NCBI RefSeq assembly: GCF_035222485.1
Contig: NC_085920.1
Location: 434,001-498,000 of the forward strand
Length of the DNA stretch: 64,000 nt
Direction: 5' to 3'
DNA from: Podospora pseudoanserina
Taxonomy: Eukaryota; Ascomycota; Sordariomycetes; Sordariales; Podosporaceae
Part shown: piece after piece, positions 1 through 11,922 of the stretch
Position numbering within the stretch: the first letter of the stretch is position 1
Layout: each line of letters begins with the position of its first letter
Notes under the pieces: generated by a model
Seen by the model: the letters and a program-made list of their open reading frames with translations, nothing else
Told to the model about the DNA's origin: nothing
The model's database searches: none
Translations under genes and position numbers: made by a program

Positions 1-1045
1 CTTTGAGCAAGACAGTGTTGTAGCGAAATGCAGGCTTTGGACAGACGATCAGTGGTCCTCGTTTGTTTGTGTAACAAAGTCGAGGTGTTGGAATGGGGCG
101 TGGGCTTGTCATGTCTTTCCAAACCTGATGGGCTTTGACCAGCGTGGAAGGGTGGACCAGAAGACAGAGCGGGTCTCGTAGCCTTGGCTTTTGTTAGCGA
201 TGGCCATCAAGGTTCTCAGCCCGCCAGAGCCCGCCGCGCATTTGCCGGGCACCTTGATGGGCAGCTCAAGATTGCTTGCAGTTCTGGGCATCGTTTCAGC
301 CAATCAACACAAAGAGATTTTTTTTTTTCTTGCTCAATCCCGCCCTTGACGATGTGGATTTCGTCGCATGTCGCCCAACTCGGCCACTCACCCGCAGCAG
401 CCAGTCTGGGATTCGCGTGGTGGAGTTGGTCTAGGAGCCACCATGGAGCCCATGGAGCCCATGGAGCAAACGGGATTCGAGCACGCAACGACTCCATCCA
501 AGGCCCCTCCATGAGCCCCTCTATGCGCTGAATTTTCCCATCTCAGCGATCCCCACGTCCTTTTTTGTTTCCTGTCTCTCCTTCCTTCGTGGCTATCCCG
601 TGTTCCCAGTCTTCTATCGTCTCTTTCCCTTCCCCGGAATTCGAACCTACGCCAGGTACCAGACGGCCCACGACCACGCGAGTAACTTGTGCTTCGCGCA
701 TAAGACTACGGCTACCTACAGGACGCCCACGCCACGACCGCAACGTGCTGTGCACCTTGACGGTCAGTCACAACCTTGACGGCTCGATTTGTGGACACAG
801 CTGCTGCAAGACCTGGAACTTGGCAGCCACTCCCACCGTCACTGTTCTGTGTAGCCCCCCACGAGCCAGGACATGAGCTGAGGAGAAGCAACCAAAGATA
901 CCCCCTCAATTGCCTCGCTTTAAAATCCCCTGTGCTATCCCGCGCCTTGTACGCCCATATCTATATCGAGCGCAGCCTCCCGCTCCGACAGGTTCACAGC
1001 AGCAGCATCACCCTTGGTCTTCGGTTACATACCTTCTATCACATC
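1..1045. promoter_or_regulatory. 5' flank of the zinc transporter gene
   Basis: I see no convincing gene here. The open frames are short, overlap antisense and lack conserved motifs. The stretch holds a 15-base T run near 319, a short direct repeat of CATGGAGCC between about 440 and 467, and three copies of the hexamer CAAGGT: forward at 208-213, and on the reverse strand at 251-256 and 754-759. CAAGGT is the core reported for fungal Zap1/ZafA zinc-response sites, so zinc-dependent control of the downstream transporter is a reasonable inference. The hexamer is short and could occur by chance. Confidence 0.4.
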
Positions 1046-2995
1046 ATGTTTCAAAGCCTGCCTGCCATACGGGCGTCGCTCCTCTATGGACTGTTAGCCT
1101 CTCCATCTCTTAGCCTCGTCTCAGCAAGCCCTTCACCAATCGACGCCCGTCATGTCGTGACAGATCCTGCCAGAGTAGTTGCGCAAGCAACCGTCACTGC
1201 TGTGTCAGAGTGCCACGCCCACGGTACTAATTATTATTGTCAAGCCGGAGTCACAGAGTTTCGCATTGTTGGCTCCGAGACTGCCGCCTCATACACGGAT
1301 TGCCATCCACACGGCGCAAAGACGTAAGCACTCGCCCTCCATAGGTCTCACCATACACGGTTTGCTAAAAGGTCTACCCTATAGGTACTGTGTAGGACCA
1401 AAGTCTGATGAGGTAGAAATTGTCCTTGCTGCCGCTACGGCACCTGCGGTAACAGCGTCCCCAACGGTGACTGGCAGTTCGAGCTTGACTGCCGTTAGCG
1501 CGTGCCATCTCCACGGGTCTGAGCTGTAAGTACAACCTCCAACCGCTCCATTATTGACCCACCGCTGACAAGGCCTTGAAGCCTTTGTATGCACGGGGCA
1601 ACCGAGTATAAGGTCCACACAACTGTCACTGCTACTGCTACACAAGATCTCCCAGCACAGTTTACCGGTTGCCATGCCCATGGTGCTGAGACATACTGCA
1701 ATGGCCCAACCGGAGAGGAAGTTGAGATCACCCTGGCCACCGCTGAGGAGGACCACGACGACCACGGTCATGAAGACTCGGAGGAACTTGATTGCCACTT
1801 CCACGCTGGCGTCGAGCATTGCGTCGGCAAAGGGGGCGAGAAGGTTGCCAACACCTGCGAAAGAACGCAGCGTGACTACAACATCAAGCTTCGTGTTGGC
1901 TTGTTGTTCGTCATGTTGGCTACCAGCTCCATTGGTGTCTTCACTCCCATTCTCATCTCATCCTTTGTGTCGCCCAACCACATCGTATTCACCATTCTCA
2001 GACAGTTCGGCACTGGCGTCATCATCTCGACCGCTTTTGTCCACCTCTACACTCATGCTGTACTAATGTTCCAGAACGAATGCCTCGACAAGCTGCAGTA
2101 CGAAGCCACAGCCTCTGCCATCCTCATGGCAGGCATCTTCCTCTCCTTCCTCATCGAGTATCTTGGCGTTCGTTTCGTCCAATGGCACCAAGCCAAGCAA
2201 CAGGCCCACAAGGCTGTTTCCAGCGACGGTGAGCAGCAAGGCCCGGCCCCAGGCAAAACCGACATGGTCAACATCACCGTTCTTGAAGCCGGGGTCATCT
2301 TCCACTCCCTTCTTATCGGCCTCACTGTAGTCGTCGCCGGTGATTCCTTCTTTGGCACCCTGTTTGCCGTCATTGTTTTCCACCAAATGTTCGAAGGCAT
2401 CGCTCTTGGCACCCGCATCGCCGCCCTCGGTCACCCCAGCGCTGCCACCACCCACAGCGGCGTTCACGGCCACGGTCACGGTCCGGGTCATGCGCACTAC
2501 CACCCCGAGCCAAAGCCCGCCGCTGAGATCGCCCCCGCCGGAGAAATCGTTGCCCATGCTCCCAAGGAAGGCCACAACCACGAACACGGCCACGACCACC
2601 TCGCCCTCCCTGATGCGCACAAGACGGCCAAGAGCGGAAGCGTTTCGTCCTCCGAGAACAGCACCACTGCGGGCGAACTCACCCCTCACGTCTCCATCTT
2701 CAAGAAGCTCATGCTTGCCTTGGCTTTCGCCTTGGTCACACCTATCGGCATGGGCATCGGTATCGGCGTTCTTCACACATTCAACGGCAACGACCCTTCG
2801 ACTATCATCGCTATTGGCACCCTCGATGCCTTCTCAGCCGGTATCCTCGTGTGGGTAGGTGTGGTGGAGATGTGGGCTCACGACTGGATGTTGGGAGGGG
2901 AGATGACCAATTCTGGGCCGCTGAAGACCGCTCTGGGGTTGATTTCCATGGTGGTTGGCTTGGCAGTCATGAGCTTGTTGGGCAAATGGGCGTAA
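1046..2995 (+). CDS. ZIP-family zinc transporter with repeated CHxHG ectodomain (ZrfC/Zrt-like)
   Basis: Imports Zn2+ (possibly other divalent metals) across the plasma membrane. Three exons: 1046-1323, 1385-1525 and 1582-2995, with introns of 61 and 56 bp, giving 610 aa. A signal peptide (MFQSLPAIRASLLYG start) leads into a long extracellular region with five units of the pattern CHxHGxxxYC. About eight membrane helices follow. The helix 4 motif HSLLIGL and the helix 5 motif HQMFEGIALG supply the family's metal-binding histidines. Between them and the last three helices is a cytosolic loop rich in His-Gly pairs (HGHGHGPGHAHYH and EGHNHEHGHDH). The extended N-terminus is the hallmark of the ZrfC type, used under alkaline zinc limitation; an intact transporter of that type is my reading. 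The start is chosen because it gives a signal peptide and a good CATC ATG context. Introns 1 and 2 interrupt repeats 2 and 3 at the same codon position. Confidence 0.93.
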
Positions 2996-3784
2996 ATAGG
3001 TTTTTGGATATGTGGGTTTTGTTTATACTGCGCTTTCCGGATATGATGTGGTTTTTTTTTTGGTTTTTTTTTTTGGACAGAAAAGGGATATGATACCATC
3101 ATGACATATTGTTATCTTGGAGGATTTGGAATTTTGGGAGGAAAGGATCTCACATTTAGCGTTGGGCGTTGCGGCGTCATGCAATTTACATACCTCCAAG
3201 GTTGTTGTTCACCTGCGGGTGCAACAGAGAAACGATGAAAGGGTAATTTCGGAAATGATAGAAGTTTGGAAGAATGTGTGTTGATAAATGGTCATGTATA
3301 TTTGATCTATCTACTTGGGTATGAATCTACGAAGCATGAGGTGACAAACCCGTTGTTTTTTTGTCTGTTCTACTCGACATTGTGAACACCGAATTCAGCA
3401 ACTGTGATCCACACAAAACTTGCATGATGTGAAGGTGACCAAAACTAAAGCTTTGTTTATGTCCAGATATGCTGGGTTAATAGATAATCAGGAGTATAAT
3501 CAAGATTATATCGCTTCACCATGCCCAGTACAGCTTGTACGTCTTTCCATCGACAGTTATGCAATTCAATCTAATTATTACAAGTCGCCTATCTGTCTAT
3601 AATTTCCGTCTCATCTAACTATCCATCCGGGTATCTATCAATCAACAAGGTAGTACCACCTTACATACTTTTTCCAGTTGCAACACAAAATAAGCCACCA
3701 TCAATGTCCACACATCATGCACAATGCTTTGCACCCAACCCCATTTCCATGCGTCTTCTTCTTTCCATCTGCTACGTGAGCACC
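2996..3784. other. Convergent 3' intergenic region
   Basis: Lies between the stop codons of the zinc transporter (+) and the Zn2Cys6 factor (-). It is AT-rich with T runs at about 3053-3075, consistent with two facing 3' untranslated regions. I see no gene or repeat in it. Confidence 0.5.
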
Positions 3785-6700
3785 TCAAATGCCAGGCCCC
3801 CACGTACTGCTCGTCCTCCCGCCCGTCGTCTCCAGTTCATATCTCCCCAGACTCTCCTGCCAGTTTTGCCAGTCAAAGCCCTCGTCTACGTTCATATCTA
3901 CATCGTCCAAACTACCCATGTTCGGCATCCGCAGGAAATCAGGCGATCCTGTGTTGATGGGCCACATCCAAGGGGGCACCTGCTCCAGTTGCTGCGGGGA
4001 CTGCTGCATGCCGCGTTGCTGTTGTTGTTGTTGTTGCTGTTGCTGCTGCTGCTGTTGGAGATGTTGCTGCTGTGCCTGCTGACGTTGTGGCTGTAGCTGT
4101 ACCGGTGTTCCTAACGACGAAGTAGAGTTGTTGTAGTTCGGTGTGGGGGCCGCATTGAAGTCCAGTCCGGATGGAGGATATCCAAAGGCCTGGGTATGGT
4201 GAACATAATCGGCCATGTCCCCGTAAAATAAGGGAGCGAAGTCTGTTGAGACAAAGGGGGTAGAGTTGCTCATGGCCGAGTCAATGTAGTCCATGACCTC
4301 GGGCTTAGTCGCCATCCTCACGTGGGTATTGTTATTCAGTTGTGAGAGTATTGGTTGGGCTTGGCCGGCTAGTTGCTGGTGCTGCCCTCGAGAAGCCGAT
4401 GTCCCTGATTGTGTCGGTTCATGGGCCTCTTCTGCTTGTTCGTCCAGCAACTCCTGTGGCAGAGGTGGTGCATTGACCAATTTGCGCCACTGTTCGAGAG
4501 CCATCACACGTTTCATCGATCCCGGGATTTCGCGAATGCTGGTAGGAGTTGTGTTACAGCGGTCCCTCAATTCCAGCTCCCGTGCAGCGTCGGGGTCGTT
4601 TTGAAGTCGCGCAATCTCAGCTGCACGGTGTTTTGCTGCCTTGTCGTACAACTTCCTCAAGGGCACCCACACCGCATGATGGCCCGCAAGCTTCTCTAGT
4701 TCGGCAGAATTGGGAGCTGCGAACCTTAGATTCAACGCTGTCCAAGCACGCTCAGCTTTTGGACCCCATGGCCTATGAGACACCTCGATCAGGGTGTAAG
4801 CGACTGCATGCCACTGGCTATAGGTCTGGAAGAGCCATCGCCATTGCTTGCACCTTTCGTCCGTGTTCAAAATATGAGCGTACTCAAATACCTCGAGAGA
4901 GGCATTGAACAGACGACCTCGCACTTCGTCTGTAAGATACTCATTGCCCGGACCCGGAAACAAAACTGGCTGGTATATGACAAGCATCATCTTGGCACAG
5001 ATGACCCGCGTGATGTTGGCGGCTGCCCAGTACATGGGCTCTGAACTGTCCTTGAGATATTGTTCCTCTACGCGTCGTTGAGTGTCTACCAGCATTTTTT
5101 CCCGCTCTTCAAGCGAAACGCCCGCCTCACGGGGGTTTACTGTTGCCATGGCCGAAGACATGGTGTGCAAGCTTCTGGCCAAGGAGCACATCTCGTATCG
5201 GATCAACGAAAAGGTCATGTCGGTAGTTCCAACCCGCGGTTCGGGGAGACATTTGCTCTCTGGGGAGATGTCGGTGTCGTTGATGTTCATGGGGTATTGC
5301 GTATCGAATGTCTGGTCCACAACAGTAAGGTCCGTCCCTTGATCCTCGGCTGATCTAAGATCCAGCACGCAGACAGCCCAAAAAAGCCTTCTTCGCATCT
5401 CAATCTCAAAAGGCGTGATGTTGTCGAAATGGGTCCCGTCGCGGTGGAGTCCCAATGCTTGGCTGATCCTGATCAGAAGCCCTGTCAAAGTCCAGGCAAA
5501 CCTTGTATCATCGTGTCGACGAACAAGGACCAAGAACAGAAGGAATGCTTGTGCCACCACCAGATCCGGCGTCGTTAAGAGGTTAGCTTTGCCAAGTGCT
5601 TGTTCCAATGCGAAGCGATATTTTTGAAGTAGAACATCCTTCTCGGCATCGAAATTACGTCGCACCTGAAAGGAGTGTGAGCATAGTGGTGGCGGATAGG
5701 AGTAACAGTGCGTGACCATACCTCTTCTTCATCCAAAGATGTTATGGATGCGTAATAGATGGAAAACATCAAGGCCTCGGTGGAGGGCGTGAGAGTGTCT
5801 AGGTTGCGTCGGAGATCTCGAATGAGCTTGTTCATGGTGGGAACATGGAGCACCTTGAGGATCGGATCAACATTTTCCTGGAATACCTGCCAAATAAACG
5901 GGATCTGAGATGGTAATGGGTGCAGAGGCCTGAGATCAACTTCGGACGAGCTATAGCCCATAATCCAAGATTGATGAGATAGGACCGAAGGTTTTACATG
6001 CTCAGAGGACTCGGGGGTAGCTTCGTCGTCCGAGTCTTCTGACTCATCGTGAAAGTGTTCGGATTCCCTTCTGATCTCGTCCAGCTTTGAGAGTGTTAGC
6101 CTGGCATGGACATAACGCCAGTTGTGGCATCTTAATAATTACATACCTCATCCGTAATACTGGACCAAAGCCCGCTGGACACATAACGTGTGCCTCCTCG
6201 CTCGTTCAACATCAAGCGTCCGAATTGCTTGTGCACATCCGGTGAAAGCTTGCCAAGCCGGTCCGGCTCGGAAATAGCCGTCCCGGAAATAGTTCTTGTT
6301 GGCGCCTTCGGGATGTCGGGCGTGGTGACGTTGGCGGTGACAGTAGCATGGCTGGTGGAATAAGCAGGAGCAGTTGGTCTCCCCCCAGGTGTATAATGGT
6401 CTTGTCCACTGTTGTACGCCGTCGTCCCCTCGGGAGAGTTTCCGGCGCTGCGCGCTGCTTCCACTTCGATCTGACCGCTGAGCTCCTCCACAATTCCCTC
6501 AAGTTTCCGCAAGCGCCTCATCAATTCCAACTCTCGTTCACTCGACGGTTGCTTGGCCGGGGCATTGGGGTCTTTGGGGCGCGGACGACGAGGAGCGCGG
6601 CCGGGGGCCGGGAAGATACATGGTATCTGAGCTCGGCAGCAATTCGAACATGGCATGTGCTTATCGCAGCGAACCTTCCTCCTCCTGCATGTCACACAGC

Positions 6701-6893
6701 TGCGCGGATTGAGGGCGTTTGATGGGATTGCCGAGGGTGAATAGACGGAGGCGCCGGGAGGAGGATGGCGCGCAAGCGCCAATATTTGCTGCGGATCGTA
6801 GCCGTCCTGGGCGCTCGTGATGGAGCCAACATCAGTGTTGGGGCTGTCGGCCGATACCAGGCTCCGGCCAGCGATACTTGCACCGTCGGGCAT
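3785..6893 (-). CDS. Zn2Cys6 fungal-specific transcription factor with polyglutamine tract
   Basis: A DNA-binding regulator of the Gal4-type class. Three exons on the minus strand: 6893-6147, 6084-5722 and 5665-3785, with introns of 62 and 56 bp, giving 996 aa. The binuclear zinc cluster is at residues 66-92: Cys 66, 69, 76, 82, 85 and 92, in the spacing x2-x6-x5-x2-x6. Basic residues (RAPRRPRPK) follow, then a short linker predicted to dimerise (residues about 120-145). The middle homology region (Fungal_trans) is in exons 2-3 and includes ALGLHRDGTHF and EMRRRLFWAVCVLD. The C-terminal quarter is probably the activation domain; it contains a glutamine tract encoded around 4010-4100, with 14 consecutive Gln codons. 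Target genes cannot be told from sequence. It is not an obvious partner of either neighbour. Confidence 0.92.
4011..4100 (-). repeat. CAG/CAA microsatellite encoding polyglutamine
   Basis: On the + strand this is an imperfect run of CTG and TTG triplets; on the coding strand it is CAG/CAA. It lies in the C-terminal part of the Zn2Cys6 factor. Mixed codons make it less slippage-prone than a pure repeat, but length variation between strains is likely. Confidence 0.8.
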
Positions 6894-7913
6894 CGTGACT
6901 TAGAGTTGGGGTGGGATGGAGTGGCGCGCGAGATGCGGTAAGACAGAGAGGACGAAGGCGGGCGGCGGGGTTCCACCGATGAGTAAAGGGCGTCGGGTTT
7001 TATGGATGGCGGTGGCGGTCACCTCGAATCGACAAATTCGTATCTGCTCTCGCGTATGAGTGCTCTCAACATGCCATGCGATGCGTGCGAGCGAATGGGC
7101 ACCGGATGCCCGACCGTATTCATTGATGGTGGCACGGATATTTTGAGATGCTGTTGTCGACTTGGAGAAGACAAAGGCCTTGCTCCTAAGTCACTAGACT
7201 AATTCCTGGTGGGGGCTGACAACGCCTTGAGCCAAGATTGGAGTGGATTCTCATGGCCCGTGCTCACCTTTCCCACTTTGTTTGGAGTTTCATCAAAGCT
7301 TTCAAGTTTCAAAAACACCATCCGACGACCCGGATCCAGACCATGAATTAGCCTTGGGTTCCTCAAGTTCACCTTTTATCCCCATTGACCTTGCCTACCA
7401 AGTTTCCGAATCATCTCCGGGGCCAGCAAACTCAATTAACGGGCCGGTATTTGTGGCAGCAGTGTCATTTCGAGATGCACATTTTGGCAAAGCCCTATTT
7501 AAAAATGTCTCCAGGATAACACGCTACTGACCAAAAGGTTGCAGAATGCAAGACAGAACAACTAGCCCAGCCTCTCCTCCGCCTTCGGCCCGGTCCTCAT
7601 AGACACAACATTACTCGGCGTTCGGCGACCACTCGGGCTCCAGGGCCTTTTATCTTGCTATCGCATCTCGCCAGTATTTCGATGGTCTAGAATTTTGATA
7701 GCCGCACGCGCTTCATCTGTAGCCTTGAGATTCTGGATCTGTCCAATCGTCCTTCACCAAACATGCCTCAAACCCAATCCCCCAAGAATAGCTGGTGTCC
7801 GATCGATCGCATCACCAACCATCACGCCATCCAAACTTGATTCTTCTTCATTGGAACTTTCCTCCAATTCCACGTGTCCCCCTTGTTCTCCTTGTACTGT
7901 CGACCGGCCTCCG
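6894..7913. other. Intergenic: upstream of the Zn2Cys6 factor and 3' of the Nudix gene
   Basis: About 1 kb with only short, uninformative open frames. It should contain the promoter of the minus-strand transcription factor (near 6900-7300) and the 3' end of the minus-strand Nudix gene (below 7914). I see no repeats or RNA genes. Confidence 0.4.
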
Positions 7914-8519
7914 CTACATCAGGCTCTCGATATCAGGATGATCCCTGAGCAAATTCAATATGGGCAGAAAAAACTTTTGCTCCCCTTGTTGACCGCTCCC
8001 ACTTCCACTGGTATCCCCACTTATCAGCGCCTTGACGTCAGACCAACTCTTCCAGAACCACCCTGCGCATTTCTCAGGCTCCAGTACCTGTGGTAAGATT
8101 TATTAGCCTCATGTATTTGTGTCTGGCTGTGCAAAGAAGAGACCAGCATCACTTACAGCCGGTTCCTGGTCATCGGTTCTCTCGCAGAGTATGAACAAAG
8201 TGATGTAATGCTTCTTCTCCTCGTCAAACACATCGTTGGTTGTGGCCAGCAACTTCTTGGCCCTGACTAGCAATCCAGTCTCCTCGAGCGTTTCTCTTTC
8301 AGCGCAAGCGAACCACGACTCGCCTACCTCCAGATGACCGCCCGGGAATTGTATCGTTCCTTGAAAATTGTATGAGTAGAATGCCTCGATACTCAAAAAA
8401 TAATTTGTTGGAAGCATACCATTTCCGTGAGAGGCCTTTCTTGTCCCAAAGATCAACTTGTTGGTCTTGGGGTCGTGAATCACAGCTGCGACACCCACAC
8501 GAACAACTGGAGTAGCCAT
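7914..8519 (-). CDS. Nudix hydrolase, NUDT15/MTH2-like
   Basis: Likely hydrolyses a nucleoside polyphosphate (NUDT15/MTH2 relatives act on oxidised or modified nucleotides); the substrate is inferred. Three exons: 8519-8420, 8359-8157 and 8087-7914, with introns of 60 and 69 bp, giving 158 aa. The spliced product reads HGNGTIQFPGGHLEVGE across the first junction, then the Nudix box G-x5-E-x7-RE-x-x-EE-x-G with RETLEETGL. The second junction joins QEPA to VLEPEKCAGWFWKSW, a pattern typical of the NUDT15 C-terminus. The protein ends LLRDHPDIESLM. Intron 1 is open in the reading frame, so an unspliced reading would wrongly insert about 20 residues before the catalytic loop. Confidence 0.93.
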
Positions 8520-10086
8520 GTTGAGTTGACTTGAGAGAACTTTTTGGGCAGTCAGACACAGCAGACACAGCGCATATCAAAGCTAGAAGATCTCTGAGAT
8601 TCCGCAGCAATATGCCTGTTGTCCTCTCTACTCAGCCCCTGGCTCTCTTACAGGCACACAGAGAGGCTCTTCGGAAAGGGTGCATTCATAGCCCTTGATG
8701 AGACTTTTGCTTACAACGCCAGCTGCCTGTCAGTTGGCCATACGGTAGTATAGAGAAACGCCAAGTGCCAAGACTTTGCTGTCATCCGGTGCCAAGTGCT
8801 TGGCTTTTCCCTTGCCAAAGACGTCATCATCTCATTCAACTGGACCACTTGGACTTCTACCATTGTCAACACCTAACTCCAAGCGTTACATACCCAACCC
8901 TCTTCCCGCAGTCTCAGCGGTGTCTGTTGACAAAATATCATCTTTTCGAGGTGCATGACTTACCTGTGAGGAATTGAAACCATGAAGGAATCATGGAACT
9001 CAAAAGATTATCGTGTTATCTGCTAACCGTTGAGGTTGTGGAAAGCTCATACGCAAGGCTTTTTATAAAGGAATAGCTTAACTTCCTCCGGCTCCCTTTC
9101 ATATCGGGCGAATATGTTGATGCTGCACAAGGCAGCATCCAGCCTACTATCAGATAGTTCTAGGGGACCTTGATTCCAAAACTATCTCAGCCAAATCCGC
9201 CAGAGCTGAGAAGGAAAATGAGCGTATTGCCGTTCATGGGGGTATAAAGGCCTTCAAAAATATCAATCATCATATAGACACCCAAAATGCGAGGTAATTC
9301 CAGAAACCCATGGCACCTCCTCATGATCTCGATTCTCGATATGGCTCAGAGTCTGTGTTCCTCACGCCTCCGACCTGATGTATCTGCAAGGTCACCTCCA
9401 CTAGTCTCGTCAACGCACATAAAGGAGGGAGGCACCTCAATACGAGCTGACTAGACCGAGCCGCGGAACGGTCCGGACCCCAGGCCGGAGGATCTTGCCT
9501 AGTACAGAAGGCAGAGCTAAAAGGCTCGCGTGGGCTTGCAGTTCGGAGATGGACGGGAGGGATGCTTTTACCGACCCAATCGGCACGTTTTATCTCTACA
9601 CACTGTGCTATCGGTACGCTATCGGGACATGTCACAATGCTCGAATTCGCACAGAAACCTTTAACGCCAAAAGCGTCACCTAGTGACGAGTAACATACTG
9701 TAGTATCGCATCCTCACACTAGGCTGTTAGTGGGCAAGATCATCTTGTAAGTGCCAGATACACAGTATGCTGAGGAAAATCGAAACAGATCACAAATTTC
9801 TACCACGCTTATCTATTGGTCGAAACCCGACTGACATCTTCTACAGCAGGCGCTAGAAACCAACAAGCTTTCGCCGGTGACTCGACGGCCCTAAGACGGG
9901 GATTGTTTGCCATGACATTGAAGCGGTCAGTCGCAGGGCTCGTATATGCAATTGCAAGACCATGGCCGAGATATTCTTAAAATAAAAGTTGACTTCAACA
10001 TAATATTCTTCTCGTAGGCATTCATCTTGGAGCCGTACTTGATTTCGTTCCAACGCCTGATATCTTTTGAATCATATTATCCCACC
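8520..10086. other. Divergent promoter region, Nudix gene (-) and MFS transporter (+)
   Basis: About 1.6 kb between divergently transcribed genes. It contains only short open frames with no family resemblance. The part just before 10087 should hold the transporter promoter and 5' untranslated region. I see no RNA gene or mobile element. Confidence 0.4.
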
Positions 10087-11922
10087 ATGTCGACACCCGC
10101 CCAACCATCTGCTGCAGATAGCCCTGAGACGGAAAAGCAGAAGTCTGACAAGGGCGAAATTGGTCCCGTCAATGCCACTTCATCAGACGATTTGGACAAA
10201 GAGCAACCACAAGTTACAGACGATGGTGAACCAGTCAACCTCAATCACATCAATGGCCGCTCTCAAGGCAAGATCGCCCTGATTATGCTGGCCTTGTGCC
10301 TGGCTGTCTTCCTCGGCGCTCTAGACGTAACCATCGTCACTACGGCCCTTCCTACAATCAGTGACCACTTCCAGTCAAGTACAGGCTTCACATGGATTGG
10401 TTCTGCGTTTCTGCTCGCCAATGCCGCATCAATCCCGTCATGGGGCAAGATCTCAGACATATTCGGCCGCAAGCCCATGCTCCTGCTTGCCAACGCCATC
10501 TTCATGATTGGATCTCTTATCTGCGCTGTCTCCAACAACATTGGTATGCTCATCGCTGGCCGCGCTGTTCAGGGTCTTGGTGGGGGTGGTTTGACCATTC
10601 TTGTAAAGATTGTTATCGGCGACATCTTTCCTCTGAACATTCGGAGTGTTTTCTATGGTGTCATCGGCGGTGTTTGGGCAGTCGCTGCGGCAACAGGTCC
10701 GGCCATTGGTGGTGCGTTTACTGAGAAGGTGTCATGGCGATGGTATGTTCAAGCTCACTTACGCCAGTTAACCCTTGCTAATAGATCTAGGTGCTTTTAC
10801 ATCAACCTCCCTCTTGACGGTTTTGCCTTCCTCATTATCCTCTTTTTTCTCGATCTCCACACACCACGGACACCGCTCATTGAAGGCCTCAAAGCTATCG
10901 ACTGGGTGGGCTCTTTTTTGGTAGTTGCCGGCACGCTCATGTTCCTCTTCGGTCTTGAATACGGCGGTGTTTCAGCACCTTGGAACTCGGTTGAAGTTAT
11001 CTGCCTTCTCGTCTTTGGCCTGCTCACCTGGGCGCTTTTCATCTTCTGGGAGGCGCGTTACGCCACACTTCCTGTTATGCCAATGTCCTTGTTCAGAAAC
11101 GTGAGCAACGCCGCGACCCTCTTCTGCGTCTTCATTCAAGGAGTCGTCTTTATCTCGGCATCCTTCTTCCTCCCGCTCTACTTTCAGGCAGTGCGTGGAA
11201 ACACCCCTATCGAGTCAGGTCTTTATGTTCTCCCTACCGCTCTCTCGCTCTCCTTTGGGAGTCTCGCGACCGGATGGCTGGTTGCGAGAACCGGTTGGTA
11301 CAGACCGCCCATCATTTTCGGGTTGTTCATGATGACCCTCGGTTTTGGCTTGTTCATCGACCTGGACGCCTACAGTGGCTGGGCAAAACTTGTTCTCTAC
11401 CAGCTTGTGGCAGGTGTGGGCGTTGGCCCCCTCTTTCAAGCGCCTATCATCGCCCTCCACGCACATACTGAACCTCGTGATGTCGCAACTGCCACATCAA
11501 CCCTCGGCTTCATCCGTCAGATTGCCCAGGCCATCTCTGTTGTTATCGGCCAGGTGGCCTATCAAAACGAAAAACTCAAACAGTATCCAGTCCTGGTCGC
11601 CGCTGGCATCTCCCCTGCTCTGTCAAGGGTCCTTTCTTCCGGAGAGGCTGGTGGCGCTGACATCGACATCATTGCGAACCTTCCGTTAGACCAACGCGAC
11701 GCTGTCCGTGTTGCTCTGGCAGACTCTCTCGAGCCTATGTGGATCATGTACACTTGTATTACGGCCGCTGGCTTACTCGCTTCCTTCCTGATCCGGAAGA
11801 AGGAGTTGGCTCATGTGCATGTAGAGACCAAGACTGGGTTGGAAGCTGAACGTGAGAATGCGGAGGCTCGACGTCGTGAGCGTGAAATGAGGAAGGAGAA
11901 GAAGGGGGCATCACCGGCTTGA
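10087..11922 (+). CDS. MFS drug:proton antiporter, DHA2 family (14 TM)
   Basis: A plasma-membrane exporter of small toxic compounds, driven by proton exchange. Two exons, 10087-10742 and 10791-11922, give 595 aa. The N-terminal 75 residues are hydrophilic and acidic (cytosolic). Fourteen predicted helices follow. Motif D1 (GALDVTIVTTALPTI), motif A (WGKISDIFGRKPM), motif B (GRAVQGLGGGG) and motif C (GPAIGGAF) are all visible, which places it in DHA2. Splicing joins SWRW to CFYINLPL, the usual DHA2 sequence. The 48 bp intron is a multiple of three and has no stop, so intron retention would add 16 residues in frame in the loop before helix 7. The start is ATG in CACCATG; no in-frame upstream ATG exists. 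Confidence 0.95.
   Translation: MSTPAQPSAADSPETEKQKSDKGEIGPVNATSSDDLDKEQPQVTDDGEPVNLNHINGRSQGKIALIMLALCLAVFLGALDVTIVTTALPTISDHFQSSTGFTWIGSAFLLANAASIPSWGKISDIFGRKPMLLLANAIFMIGSLICAVSNNIGMLIAGRAVQGLGGGGLTILVKIVIGDIFPLNIRSVFYGVIGGVWAVAAATGPAIGGAFTEKVSWRWYVQAHLRQLTLANRSRCFYINLPLDGFAFLIILFFLDLHTPRTPLIEGLKAIDWVGSFLVVAGTLMFLFGLEYGGVSAPWNSVEVICLLVFGLLTWALFIFWEARYATLPVMPMSLFRNVSNAATLFCVFIQGVVFISASFFLPLYFQAVRGNTPIESGLYVLPTALSLSFGSLATGWLVARTGWYRPPIIFGLFMMTLGFGLFIDLDAYSGWAKLVLYQLVAGVGVGPLFQAPIIALHAHTEPRDVATATSTLGFIRQIAQAISVVIGQVAYQNEKLKQYPVLVAAGISPALSRVLSSGEAGGADIDIIANLPLDQRDAVRVALADSLEPMWIMYTCITAAGLLASFLIRKKELAHVHVETKTGLEAERENAEARRREREMRKEKKGASPA

Noticed and set aside
776-1045. Upstream in-frame extension of the zinc transporter
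   Set aside because: It would place the signal peptide internally. The ATG at 1046 gives a normal secretion signal.
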